Both the position numbers and the translations under genes were made by a program. Positions 36,553 through 49,206 of a stretch of DNA of 64,000 nt are shown here, piece by piece. Origin of the DNA: Hydractinia symbiolongicarpus (lineage: Eukaryota; Cnidaria; Hydrozoa; Anthoathecata; Hydractiniidae). Below the pieces are notes generated by a model that worked only from the letters and a program-made list of their open reading frames with translations, was not told the DNA's origin and did not search any database. The DNA lies in the NCBI RefSeq assembly GCF_029227915.1, contig NC_079881.1, positions 28,063,501-28,127,500 on the forward strand, written 5' to 3'. Position 1 is the first letter of the stretch. Every line of letters begins with the position of its first letter.

Positions 36553-38760
36553 TGAGACGCTGAATAAAAGAAGTTTAATTGCCGGCAAACGAAAACCCGC
36601 GTCTTCCCGTAATCCCGGACTCGGCCCGTATAGTCAAAAGTATACAAAGAAAGTACCCAGGGAGTAAACTCATTTCCCAAGCGATATTTTAAATTAATTT
36701 TCACCACTAAAACGCATGAGACTTGTAGTTTTCAAAAATGTTTTCATTTTTGATGAGACGCTTAATGAAAGAGGTTTAATCGTCTGCAAACGAAAACCCG
36801 CGATTTCGCGTAAATCCTGGGCTTGGCCCGTATAGTCGAATGTATACAAAGAAAGTACCCTGTGAGTAAACTCATTTCCGAATCGATTTTTTCAATTATC
36901 TTTTCACCACTAAAACGCATGAGACTTGTAGTTTTTAAAAATGTTTTCATTTTTGATGAGACGCTGAATAAAAGAAGTTTAATTGCCGGCAAATGAAAAC
37001 CCGCGTCTTCCCATAAATCCCGGACTCGGCCCGTATAGTCGAATGTATACAAAGAAAGTACCCTGTGAGTAAACTCATTTCCAGAACGATTTTTTAATTT
37101 ATTTTTTCAACACTAAAACGCATGAGACTTGTAGTTTTCAAAAATGTTTTCATTCTTGATGAGACGCTTAATGAAAGAGGTTTAATCGCCGGCAAACGAA
37201 AACCCGAGATTTCCCGTAAATCCCGGGCTTGGCCCGTATAGTCAAAAGTATACAAAGATAGTACCCTGTGAGTGAACTCATTTCCAGAACGATTTTTTAA
37301 TTTATTTTTTCAACACTAAAACGCATGAGACTTGTAGTTTTCAAAAATGTTTTCATTTTTGATGAGACGCTGAATGAAAGAGGTTTAATCGCCGGCAAAC
37401 GAAAACCCGAGATTTCCCGTAAATCCCAGGCTTGGCCCGTATAGTCAAAAGTATACAAAGATAGTACCCAGAGTGTAAACTCATTTCCCGAACGATTTTT
37501 TAAATTATTATTTCACCACTAAAGCCCATGAGATTTGTAGTATTTAAAAATATTTTGATTTTTGATGAGACGCTGAATAAAAGAAGTTTAATCGCCGGCA
37601 AACGAAAACCCGCGACTTTCCGTAAATCCCGGACTCGGCCCGTATAGTCAAAAGTATACAAAGAAAGTACCCAGGGAGTAAACTCATTTCCTGAACGATT
37701 TTTTAAATTTTTTTTCACCACTAAAACGCATGAGACTTGTAGTTTTTAAAAATGTTTTCATTTTTGATGAGACGCTGAATAAAAGAAGTTTAATTGCCGG
37801 CAAACGAAAACCCGCGTCTTCCCGTAAATCCCGAACTCGGCCCGTATAGTCAAAAGTATACAAAGAAAGTACCCAGGGAGTAAACTCATTTCCCAAACGA
37901 TATTTTAAATTAATTTTCACCACTAAAACGCAAGAGACTTGTAGTTTTCAGAAATGTTTTCATTTTTGATGAGACGCTTAATGAAAGTTGTTTAATCGCC
38001 GGCAAACGAAAACCCGCGATTTCCCGTAAATCCCAGGCTTGGCCCGTATAGTCGAATGTATACAAAGAAAGTACCCTGTGAGTAAACTTATTTCCAGAAC
38101 GATTTTTTAATTTATTTTTTCAACACTAAAACGCATGAGACTTGTAGTTTTCAAAAATGTTTTCATTTTTGATGAGACACTTAATGAAAGAGGTTTAATC
38201 GCCGGCAAACGAAAACCCGAGATTTCCCGTAAATCCCGGGCTTGGCCCGTATAGTCAAAAGTATACAAAGATAGTACCCAGGGAGTAAACTCATTTCCAG
38301 AACGATTTTTTAAATTATTTTTTCACCACTAAAACGCATAAGACTTGTAGTTTTTAAAAATATTTTCATTTTTGATGAGACGCTGAATAAAAGAAGTTTA
38401 ATCGCCGGCAAACGAAAACCTGCGATTTCCCGTAAATCCTGGAATCGGCCCATATAGTCAAAAGTATACAAAGAAAGTACCCAGGGTGTAAACTCATTTC
38501 CCGAACGATTTTTTAAATTATTATTTCACCACTTAAGCCCATGAGACTTGTAGTATTTAAAAATGTTTTTATTTTTGTAGAGACGCTGAATAAAAGAAGT
38601 TTAATTGCCGGCAAACGAAAACCCGCGTCTTCCCGTAATCCCGGACTCGGCCCGTATAGTCAAAATTATACAAAGAAAGTACCCAGGGAGTAAACTCATT
38701 TCCCAAACGATATTTTAAATTAATTTTCACCACTAAAACGCATGAGACTTGTAGTTTTCA
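36552..38760. repeat. 9-monomer relative of the following 10-monomer HOR
   Basis: This stretch parallels 38.7-40.6 kb at an offset of about 1,820-1,823 bp (nine monomers). Shared marks are CCACTTAAGCCCATGAG, TCTTCCCGTAATCCCGG and CCTGGAATCGG. It introduces the AAAGATAGTACCC variant, first seen near 37,256, and the unit with CGTCTGCAAACG and TTTCGCG at about 36,780, which returns near 40,630, 42,660 and 43,675. One unit has GTAGAGACGC in place of GATGAGACGC at about 38,578. Confidence 0.72.
38169..38371 (+). repeat. Chimeric monomer (B left part, A right part)
   Basis: The unit starts as type B (ACTTAATGAAAGAGG and CCCGGGCTTGGCCCG) but from about unit position 85 reads as type A (TCAAAAGTATAC and CCCAGGGAG). 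The switch lies in the 13 bases between the last B-specific and first A-specific site, inside GGCCCGTATAGTC. The same chimera, with GATAGTACCC, is repeated in many units between 37 and 50 kb, so it was formed once and then spread. Confidence 0.88.
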
Positions 38761-41700
38761 AAAATGTTTTCATTTTTGATGAGACGCTTAATGAAAGTTG
38801 TTTAATCGCCGGCAAACGAAAACCCGCGATTTCCCGTAAATCCCGGGCTTGGCCCGTATAGTCGAATGTATACAAAGAAAGTACCCTGTGAGTAAACTCA
38901 TTTCCAGAACGATTTTCTAATTCATTTTTTCAACACTAAAACGCATGAGACTTGTAGTTTTCAAAAATGTTTTCATTTTTGATGAGACGCTTAATGAAAG
39001 AGGTTTAATCGCCGGCAAACGAAAACCCGCGATTTCCCGTAAATCCCGGGCTTGGCCCGTATAGTCAAATGTATACAAAGAAAGTACCCAGGGAGTAAAC
39101 TCATTTCCAGAACGATTTTTTAATTTATTTTTTCAACACTAAAACGCATGAGACTTGTAGTTTTCAAAAATGTTTTCATTTTTGATGAGACGCTTAATGA
39201 AAGAGGTTTAATCGCCGGCAAACGAAAACCCGAGATTTCCCGTAAATCCCAGGCTTGGCCCGTATAGTCAAAAGTATACAAAGATAGTACCCAGAGTGTA
39301 AACTCATTTCCCGAACGATTTTTTAAATTATTATTTCACCACTAAAGCCCATGAGACTTGTAGTATTTAAAAATATTTTCATTTTTGATGAGACGCTGAA
39401 TAAAAGAAGTTTAATCGCCGGCAAACGAAAACCCGCGACTTCCCGTAAATCCCGGACTCGGCCCGTATAGTAAAACGTATACAAAGAAAGTACCCAGGGA
39501 GTAAACTCATTTCATGAACGATTTTTTAAATTTTTTTTCACCACTAAAACGCATGAGACTTGTAGTTTTTAAAAATGTTTTCATTTTTGATGAGACGCTG
39601 AATAAAAGAAGTTTAATTGCCGGCAAACGAAAACCCGCGTCTTCCCGTAAATCCCGAACTCGGCCCGTATAGTCAAAAGTATACAAAGAAAGTACCCAGG
39701 GAGTAAACTCATTTCCCAAACGATATTTTAAATTAATTTTCACCACTAAAACGCATGAGACTTGTAGTTTTCAGAAATGTTTTCATTTTTGATGAGACGC
39801 TTAATGAAAGTTGTTTAATCGCCGGCAAACGAAAACCCGCGATTTCCCGTAAATCCCGGGCTTGGCCCGTATAGTCGAATGTATACAAAGAAAGTACCCT
39901 GTGAGTAAACTTATTTCCAGAACGATTTTTTAATTTATTTTTTCAACACTAAAACGCATGAGACTTGTAGTTTTCAAAAATGTTTTCATTTTTGATGAGA
40001 CACTTAATGAAAGAGGTTTAATCGCCGGCAAACGAAAACCCGAGATTTCCCGTAAATCCCGGGCTTGGCCCGTATAGTCAAAAGTATACAAAGATAGTAC
40101 CCAGGGAGTAAACTCATTTCCAGAACGATTTTTTAAATTATTTTTTCACCACTAAAACGCATAAGACTTGTAGTTTTTAAAAATGTTTTCATTTTTGATG
40201 AGACGCTGAATAAAAGAAGTTTAATCGCCGGCAAACGAAAACCTGCGATTTCCCGTAAATCCTGGAATCGGCCCATATAGTCAAAAGTATACAAACAAAG
40301 TACCCAGGGTGTAAACTCATTTCCCGAACGATTTTTTAAATTATTATTTCACCACTTAAGCCCATGAGACTTGTAGTATTTAAAAATGTTTTCATTTTTG
40401 ATGAGACGCTGAATAAAAGAAGTTTAATTGCCGGCAAACGAAAACCCGCGTCTTCCCGTAATCCCGGACTCGGCCCGTATAGTCAAAAGTATACAAAGAA
40501 AGTACCCAGGGAGTAAACTCATTTCCCAAACGATATTTTAAATTAATTTTCACCACTAAAACGCACGAGACTTGTAGTTTTCAAAAATGTTTTCATTTTT
40601 GATGAGACGCTTAATGAAAGAGGTTTAATCGTCTGCAAACGAAAACCCGCGATTTCGCGTAAATCCTGGGCTTGGCCCGTATAGTCGAATGTATACAAAG
40701 AAAGTACCCTGTGAGTAAACTCATTTCCGAAACGATTTTTTCAATTATCTTTTCACCACTAAAACGCACGAGACTTGTAGTTTTCAAAAATGTTTTCATT
40801 TTTGATGAGACGCTTAATGAAAGTTGTTTAATCGCCGGCAAACGAAAACCCGCGATTTCCCGTAAATCCCGGGCTTGGCCCGTATAGTCGAATGTATACA
40901 AAGAAAGTACCCTGTGAGTAAACTCATTTCCAGAACGATTTTCTAATTCATTTTTTCAACACTAAAACGCATGAGACTTGTAGTTTTCAAAAATGTTTTC
41001 ATTTTTGATGAGACGCTTAATGAAAGAGGTTTAATCGCCGGCAAACGAAAACCCGCGATTTCCCGTAAATCCCGGGCTTGGCCCGTATAGTCAAATGTAT
41101 ACAAAGAAAGTACCCAGGGAGTAAACTCATTTCCAGAACGATTTTTTAATTTATTTTTTCAACACTAAAACGCATGAGACTTGTAGTTTTCAAAAATGTT
41201 TTCATTTTTGATGAGACGCTTAATGAAAGAGGTTTAATCGCCGGCAAACGAAAACCCGAGATTTCCCGTAAATCCCAGGCTTGGCCCGTATAGTCAAAAG
41301 TATACAAAGATAGTACCCAGAGTGTAAACTCATTTCCCGAACGATTTTTTAAATTATTATTTCACCACTAAAGCCCATGAGACTTGTAGTATTTAAAAAT
41401 ATTTTCATTTTTGATGAGACGCTGAATAAAAGAAGTTTAATCGCCGGCAAACGAAAACCCGCGACTTCCCGTAAATCCCGGACTCGGCCCGTATAGTAAA
41501 AAGTATACAAAGAAAGTACCCAGGGAGTAAACTCATTTCATGAACGATTTTTTAAATTTTTTTTCACCACTAAAACGCATGAGACTTGTAGTTTTTAAAA
41601 ATGTTTTCATTTTTGATGAGACGCTGAATAAAAGAAGTTTAATTGCCGGCAAACGAAAACCCGCGTCTTCCCGTAAATCCCGAACTCGGCCCGTATAGTC

Positions 41701-42800
41701 AAAAGTATACAAAGAAAGTACCCAGGGAGTAAACTCATTTCCCAAACGATATTTTAAATTAATTTTCACCACTAAAACGCATGAGACTTGTAGTTTTCAG
41801 AAATGTTTTCATTTTTGATGAGACGCTTAATGAAAGTTGTTTAATCGCCGGCAAACGAAAACCCGCGATTTCCCGTAAATCCCGGGCTTGGCCCGTATAG
41901 TCGAATGTATACAAAGAAAGTACCCTGTGAGTAAACTTATTTCCAGAACGATTTTTTAATTTATTTTTTCAACACTAAAACGCATGAGACTTGTAGTTTT
42001 CAAAAATGTTTTCATTTTTGATGAGACACTTAATGAAAGAGGTTTAATCGCCGGCAAACGAAAACCCGAGATTTCCCGTAAATCCCGGGCTTGGCCCGTA
42101 TAGTCAAAAGTATACAAAGATAGTACCCAGGGAGTAAACTCATTTCCAGAACGATTTTTTAAATTATTTTTTCACCACTAAAACGCATAAGACTTGTAGT
42201 TTTTAAAAATGTTTTCATTTTTGATGAGACGCTGAATAAAAGAAGTTTAATCGCCGGCAAACGAAAACCTGCGATTTCCCGTAAATCCTGGAATCGGCCC
42301 ATATAGTCAAAAGTATACAAAGAAAGTACCCAGGGTGTAAACTCATTTCCCGAACGATTTTTTAAATTATTATTTCACCACTTAAGCCCATGAGACTTGT
42401 AGTATTTAAAAATGTTTTCATTTTTGATGAGACGCTGAATAAAAGAAGTTTAATTGCCGGCAAACGAAAACCCGCGTCTTCCCGTAATCCCGGACTCGGC
42501 CCGTATAGTCAAAAGTATACAAAGAAAGTACTCAGGGAGTAAACTCATTTCCCAAACGATATTTTAAATTAATTTTCACCACTAAAACGCACGAGACTTG
42601 TAGTTTTCAAAAATGTTTTCATTTTTGATGAGACGCTTAATGAAAGAGGTTTAATCGTCTGCAAACGAAAACCCGCGATTTCGCGTAAATCCTGGGCTTG
42701 GCCCGTATAGTCGAATGTATACAAAGAAAGTACCCTGTGAGTAAACTCATTTCCGAAACGATTTTTTCAATTATCTTTTCACCACTAAAACGCATGAGAC
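38760..42800. repeat. 10-monomer tandem duplication (2,026 bp)
   Basis: Copy 1 is about 38,760-40,785 and copy 2 about 40,786-42,800. Shared private features are CGATTTTCTAATTCATT (38,911 and 40,937), TTTCATGAACG, the GATGAGACACTT unit, CCTGGAATCGGCCCATATAG and CCACTTAAGCCC. The few differences include ATACAAACAAAG near 40,290 and a TACTCAGGG near 42,530. The left boundary is marked by the change from A-type to B-type sequence just before 38,760 relative to 40,786. Confidence 0.89.
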
Positions 42801-44683
42801 TTGTAGTTTTTAAAAATGTTTTCATTTTTGATGAGACGCTGAATAAAAGAAGTTTAATTGCCGGCAAACGAAAACCCGCGTCTTCCCGTAAATCCCGGAC
42901 TCGGCCTGTATAGTCGAATGTATACAAAGAAAGTACCCTGTGAGTAAACTCATTTCCAGAACGATTTTTTAATTTATTTTTTCAACACTAAAACGCATGA
43001 GACTTGTAGTTTTCAAAAATGTTTTTATTTTTGATGAGACGCTTAATGAAAGAGGTTTAATCGCCGGCAAACGAAAACCCGAGATTTCCCGTAAATCCCG
43101 GGCTTGGTCCGTATAGTCAAAAGTATACAAAGATAGTACCCTGTGAGTAAACTCATTTCCAGAACGATTTTTTAATTTATTTTTTCAACACTAAAACGCA
43201 TGAGACTTGTAGTTTTCAAAAATGTTTTCATTTTTGATGAGACGCTTAATGAAAGTTGTTTAATCGCCGGCAAACGAAAACCCACGATTTCCCGTAAATC
43301 CCGGGCTTGGCCCGTATAGTCGAATGTATACAAAGAAAGTACCCTGTGAGTAAACTCATTTCCAGAACGATTTTTCAATTCATTTTTTCAACACTAAAAC
43401 GTATGAGACTTGTAGTTTTCAAAAATGTTTTCATTTTTGATGAGACGCTTAATGAAAGAGGTTTAATCGCCGGCAAACGAAAACCCGCGATTTCCCGTAA
43501 ATCCCGGGCTTGGCCCGTATAGTCAAATGTATACAAAGAAAGTACCCTGTGAGTAAACTCATTTCCAGAGCGATTTTTTAATTTATTTTTTCAACACTAA
43601 AACGCATGAGACTTGTAGTTTTCAAAAATGTTTTCATTTTTGATGAGACGCTTAATGAAAGAGGTTTAATCGTCTGCAAACGAAAACCCGCGATTTCGCG
43701 TAAATCCTGGGCTTGGCCCGTATAGTCGAATGTATACAAAGAAAGTACCCTGTGAGTAAACTCATTTCCGAAACGATTTTTTCAATTATCTTTTCACCAC
43801 TAAAACGCATGAGACTTGTAGTTTTTAAAAATGTTTTCATTTTTGATGAGACGCTGAATAAAAGAAGTTTAATTGCCGGCAAACGAAAACCCGCGTCTTC
43901 CCGTAAATCCCGGACTCGGCCTGTATAGTCGAATGTATACAAAGAAAGTACCCTGTGAGTAAACTCATTTCCAGAACGATTTTTTAATTTATTTTTTCAA
44001 CACTAAAACGCATGAGACTTGTAGTTTTCAAAAATGTTTTTATTTTTGATGAGACGCTTAATGAAAGAGGTTTAATCGCCGGCAAACGAAAACCCGAGAT
44101 TTCCCGTAAATCCCGGGCTTGGTCCGTATAGTCAAAAGTATACAAAGATAGTACCCTGTGAGTAAACTCATTTCCAGAACGATTTTTTAATTTATTTTTT
44201 CAACACTAAAACGCATGAGACTTGTAGTTTTCAAAAATGTTTTCATTTTTGATGAGACGCTTAATGAAAGTTGTTTAATCGCCGGCAAACGAAAACCCAC
44301 GATTTCCCGTAAATCCCGGGCTTGGCCCGTATAGTCGAATGTATACAAAGAAAGTACCCTGTGAGTAAACTCATTTCCAGAACGATTTTTCAATTCATTT
44401 TTTCAACACTAAAACGTATGAGACTTGTAGTTTTCAAAAATGTTTTCATTTTTGATGAGACGCTTAATGAAAGAGGTTTAATCGCCGGCAAACGAAAACC
44501 CGCGATTTCCCGTAAATCCCGGGCTTGGCCCGTATAGTCAAATGTATACAAAGAAAGTACCCTGTGAGTAAACTCATTTCCAGAGCGATTTTTTAATTTA
44601 TTTTTTCAACACTAAAACGCATGAGACTTGTAGTTTTCAAAAATGTTTTCATTTTTGATGAGACGCTTAATGAAAGAGGTTTA
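42600..44683. repeat. 5-monomer tandem duplication (1,015 bp)
   Basis: About 42,600-43,614 is followed by a copy at 43,615-44,683. Both contain the CGTCTGCAAACG unit, GGCCTGTATAG, AATGTTTTTATTTTTG, CTTGGTCCG, CCCACGATTTCCC, ACGATTTTTCAATTCATT, AACGTATGAG and CAGAGCGATT in the same order. The copies look identical over the parts compared. The end is set by CGTCTGC against CGCCGGC at about 44,684. Confidence 0.9.
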
Positions 44684-46500
44684 ATCGCCGGCAAACGAAA
44701 ACCCGAGATTTCCCGTAAATCCCAGGCTTGGCCCGTATAGTCAAAAGTATACAAAGATAGTACCCAGGGTGTAAACTCATTTCCCGAACGATTTTTTAAA
44801 TTATTATTTCACCACTAAAGCCCATGAGACTTGTAGTATTTAAAAATATTTTCATTTTTGATGAAACGCTGAATAAAAGAAGTTTAATCGCCGGCAAACG
44901 AAAACCCGCGACTTCCCGTAAATCCCGGACTCGGCCTGTATAGTCAAAAGTATACAAAGAAAGTACCCAGGGAGTAAACTCATTTCCTGAACGATTTTTT
45001 AAACTTTTTTTCACCACTAAAACGCATGAGACTTGTAGTTTTTAAAAATGTTTTCATTTTTGATGAGACGCTGAATAAAAGAAGTTTAATTGCCGGCAAA
45101 CAAAAACCCGCGTCTTCCCGTAAATCCCGGACTCGGCCCGTATAGTCAAAAGTATACAAAGAAAGTACCCAGGGAGTAAACTCATTTCCCAAACGATATT
45201 TTAAATTAATTTTCACCACTAAAACGCATGAGACTTGTAGTTTTCAGAAATGTTTTCATTTTTGATGAGACGCTTAATGAAAGTTGTTTAATCGCCGGCA
45301 AACGAAAACCCGAGATTTCCCGTAAATCCCGGGCTTGGTCCGTATAGTCAAAAGTATACAAAGATAGTACCCTGTGAGTAAACTCATTTCCAGAACGATT
45401 TTTTAATTTATTTTTTCAACACTAAAACGCATGAGACTTGTAGTTTTCAAAAATGTTTTCATTTTTGATGAGACGCTTAATGAAAGTTGTTTAATCGCCG
45501 GCAAACGAAAACCCACGATTTCCCGTAAATCCCGGGCTTGGCCCGTATAGTCGAATGTATACAAAGAAAGTACCCTGTGAGTAAACTCATTTCCAGAACG
45601 ATTTTTCAATTCATTTTTTCAACACTAAAACGTATGAGACTTGTAGTTTTCAAAAATGTTTTCATTTTTGATGAGACGCTTAATGAAAGAGGTTTAATCG
45701 CCGGCAAACGAAAACCCGCGATTTCCCGTAAATCCCGGGCTTGGCCCGTATAGTCAAATGTATACAAAGAAAGTACCCTGTGAGTAAACTCATTTCCAGA
45801 GCGATTTTTTAATTTATTTTTTCAACACTAAAACGCATGAGACTTGTAGTTTTCAAAAATGTTTTCATTTTTGATGAGACGCTTAATGAAAGAGGTTTAA
45901 TCGCCGGCAAACGAAAACCCGAGATTTCCCGTAAATCCCAGGCTTGGCCCGTATAGTCAAAAGTATACAAAGATAGTACCCAGGGTGTAAACTCATTTCC
46001 CGAACGATTTTTTAAATTATTATTTCACCACTAAAGCCCATGAGACTTGTAGTATTTAAAAATATTTTCATTTTTGATGAAACGCTGAATAAAAGAAGTT
46101 TAATCGCCGGCAAACGAAAACCCGCGACTTCCCGTAAATCCCGGACTCGGCCTGTATAGTCAAAAGTATACAAAGAAAGTACCCAGGGAGTAAACTCATT
46201 TCCTGAACGATTTTTTAAACTTTTTTTCACCACTAAAACGCATGAGACTTGTAGTTTTTAAAAATGTTTTCATTTTTGATGAGACGCTGAATAAAAGAAG
46301 TTTAATTGCCGGCAAACAAAAACCCGCGTCTTCCCGTAAATCCCGGACTCGGCCCGTATAGTCAAAAGTATACAAAGAAAGTACCCAGGGAGTAAACTCA
46401 TTTCCCAAACGATATTTTAAATTAATTTTCACCACTAAAACGCATGAGACTTGTAGTTTTCAGAAATGTTTTCATTTTTGATGAGACGCTTAATGAAAGT
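44069..46500. repeat. 6-monomer tandem duplication (1,216 bp): 44,069-45,284 and 45,285-46,500
   Basis: This duplication starts inside the second copy of the preceding 5-monomer repeat, so three copies of the CCCACGATTTCCC unit lie at offsets of 1,015 and 1,216 bp. Shared private marks are GATGAAACGCTG, GGCCTGTATAG, TTTCCTGAACG, TTTTTTAAACTTT and GGCAAACAAAAACCC. Boundaries are clear: AAGTTG against AAGAGG on the left and CCCGCG against CCCGAG on the right. No difference was noticed between copies. Confidence 0.9.
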
Positions 46501-49090
46501 TGTTTAATCGCCGGCAAACGAAAACCCGCGATTTCCCGTAAATCCCGGGCTTGGCCCGTATAGTCGAATGTATACAAAGAAAGTACCCTGTGAGTAAACT
46601 TATTTCCAGAACGATTTTTTAATTTATTTTTTCAACACTAAAACGCATGAGACTTGTAGTTTTCAAAAATGTTTTCATTTTTGATGAGACACTTAATGAA
46701 AGAGGTTTAATCGCCGGCAAACGAAAACCCGAGATTTCCCGTAAATCCCGGGCTTGGCCCGTATAGTCAAAAGTATACAAAGATAGTACCCAGGGAGTAA
46801 ACTCATTTCCAGAACGATTTTTTAAATTATTTTTTCACCACTAAAACGCATAAGACTTGTAGTTTTTAAAAATGTTTTCATTTTTGATGAGACGCTGAAT
46901 AAAAGAAGTTTAATCGTCGGCAAACGAAAACCTGCGATTTCCCGTAAATCCTGGAATCGGCCCGTATAGTCAAAAGTATACAAAGAAAGTACCCAGGGTG
47001 TAAACTCATTTCCCGAACGATTTTTTAAATTATTATTTCACCACTAAAGCCCATGAGACTTGTAGTATTTAAAAATATTTTCATTTTTGATGAGACGCAG
47101 AATAAAAGAAGTTTAATCGCCGGCAAACGAAAACCCGCGACTTCCCGTAAATCCCGTACTCGGCCCGTATAGTTAAAAGTATACAAAGAAAGTACCCAGG
47201 GAGTAAACTCATTTCCTGAACGATTTTTTAAATTTTTTTTCACCACTAAAACGCATGAGACTTGTAGTTTTTAAAAATGTTTTCATTTTTGATGAGACGC
47301 TGACTAAAAGAAGTTTAATTGCCGGCAAACGAAAACCCGCGTCTTCCCGTAAATCCCGGACTCGGCCCGTATAGTCAAAAGTATACAAAGAAAGTACCCA
47401 GGGAGTAAACTCATTTCCCAAACGATATTTTAAATTAATTTTCACCACTAAAACGCATGAGACTTGTAGTTTTCAGAAATGTTTTCATTTTTGATGAGAC
47501 GCTTAATGAAAGTTGTTTAATCGCCGGCAAACGAAAACCCGCGATTTCCCGTAAATCCCGGGCTTGGCCCGTATAGTCGAATGTATACAAAGAAAGTACC
47601 CTGTGAGTAAACTTATTTTCAGAACGATTTTTTAATTTATTTTTTCAACACTAAAACGCATGAGACTTGTAGTTTTCAAAAATGTTTTCATTTTTGATGA
47701 AACACTTAATGAAAGAGGTTTACTCGCCGGCAAACGAAAACCCGAGATTTCCCGTAAATCCCAGGCTTGGCCCGTATAGTCAAAAGTATACAAAGATAGT
47801 ACCCAGGGTGTAAACTCATTTCCCGAACGATTTTTTAAATTATTATTTCACCAATAAAGCCCATGAGACTTGTAGTATTTAAAAATATTTTCATTTTTGA
47901 TGAAACGCTGAATAAAAGAAGTTTAATCGCCGGCAAACGAAAACCCGCGACTTCCCGTAAATCCCGGACTCGGCCTGTATAGTCAAAAGTATACAAAGAA
48001 AGTACCCAGGGAGTAAACTCATTTCCTGAACGATTTTTTAAACTTTTTTTCACCACTAAAACGCATGAGACTTGTAGTTTTTAAAAATGTTTTCATTTTT
48101 GATGAGACGCTGAATAAAAGAAGTTTAATTGCCGGCAAACGAAAACCCGCGTCTTGCCGTAAATCCCGGACTCGGCCCGTATAGTCAAAAGTATACAAAG
48201 AAAGTACCCAGGGAGTAAACTCATTTCCCAAACGATATTTTAAATCAATTTTCACCACTAAAACGCATGAGACTTGTAGTTTTCAGAAATGTTTTCATTT
48301 TTGATGAGACGCTTAATGAAAGTTGTTTAATCGCCGGCAAACGAAAACCCGCGATTTCCCGTAAATCCCGGGCTTGGCCCGTATAGTCGAATGTATACAA
48401 AGAAAGTACCCTGTGAGTAAACTTATTTCCAGAACGATTTTTTAATTTATTTTTTCAACACTAAAACGCATGAGACTTGTAGTTTTCAAAAATGTTTTCA
48501 TTTTTGATGAGACACTTAATGAAAGAGGTTTAATCGCCGGCAAACGAAAACCCGAGATTTCCCGTAAATCCCGGGCTTGGCCCGTATAGTCAAAAGTATA
48601 CAAAGATAGTACCCAGGGAGTAAACTCATTTCCAGAACGATTTTTTAAATTATTTTTTCACCACTAAAACGCATAAGACTTGTAGTTTTTAAAAATGTTT
48701 TCATTTTTGATGAGACGCTGAATAAAAGAAGTTTAATCGTCGGCAAACGAAAACCTGCGATTTCCCGTAAATCCTGGAATCGGCCCGTATAGTCAAAAGT
48801 ATACAAAGAAAGTACCCAGGGTGTAAACTCATTTCCCGAACGATTTTTTAAATTATTATTTCACCACTAAAGCCCATGAGACTTGTAGTATTTAAAAATA
48901 TTTTCATTTTTGATGAGACGCTGAATAAAAGAAGTTTAATCGCCGGCAAACGAAAACCCGCGACTTCCCGTAAATCCCGGACTCGGCCCGTATAGTCAAA
49001 AGTATACAAAGAAAGTACCCAGGGAGTAAACTCATTTCCTGAACGATTTTTTAAATTTTTTTTCACCACTAAAACGCATGAGACTTGTAG
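45909..49090. repeat. 9-monomer repeat (1,823 bp), second copy partial
   Basis: About 45,909-47,731 matches 47,732-49,090 at 1,823 bp. Copy 2 follows copy 1 until about 49,090, where it switches to a different unit. Marks are GATGAAACGCTG, TTTTTTAAACTTT, TTATTTCCAGAACG, the CGTCGGCAAACG unit with CCTGGAATCGG (46,916 and 48,739) and CGCATAAGAC. Identity is lower than in the neighbouring duplications; for example GGCAAACAAAAACC in copy 1 is GGCAAACGAAAACC in copy 2. Confidence 0.82.
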
Positions 49091-49206
49091 TTTTCAGAAA
49101 TGTTTTCATTTTTGATGAGACGCTTAATGAAAGTTGTTTAATCGCCGGCAAACGAAAACCCGCGATTTCCCGTAAATCCCGGGCTTGGCCCGTATAGTCG
49201 AATGTA

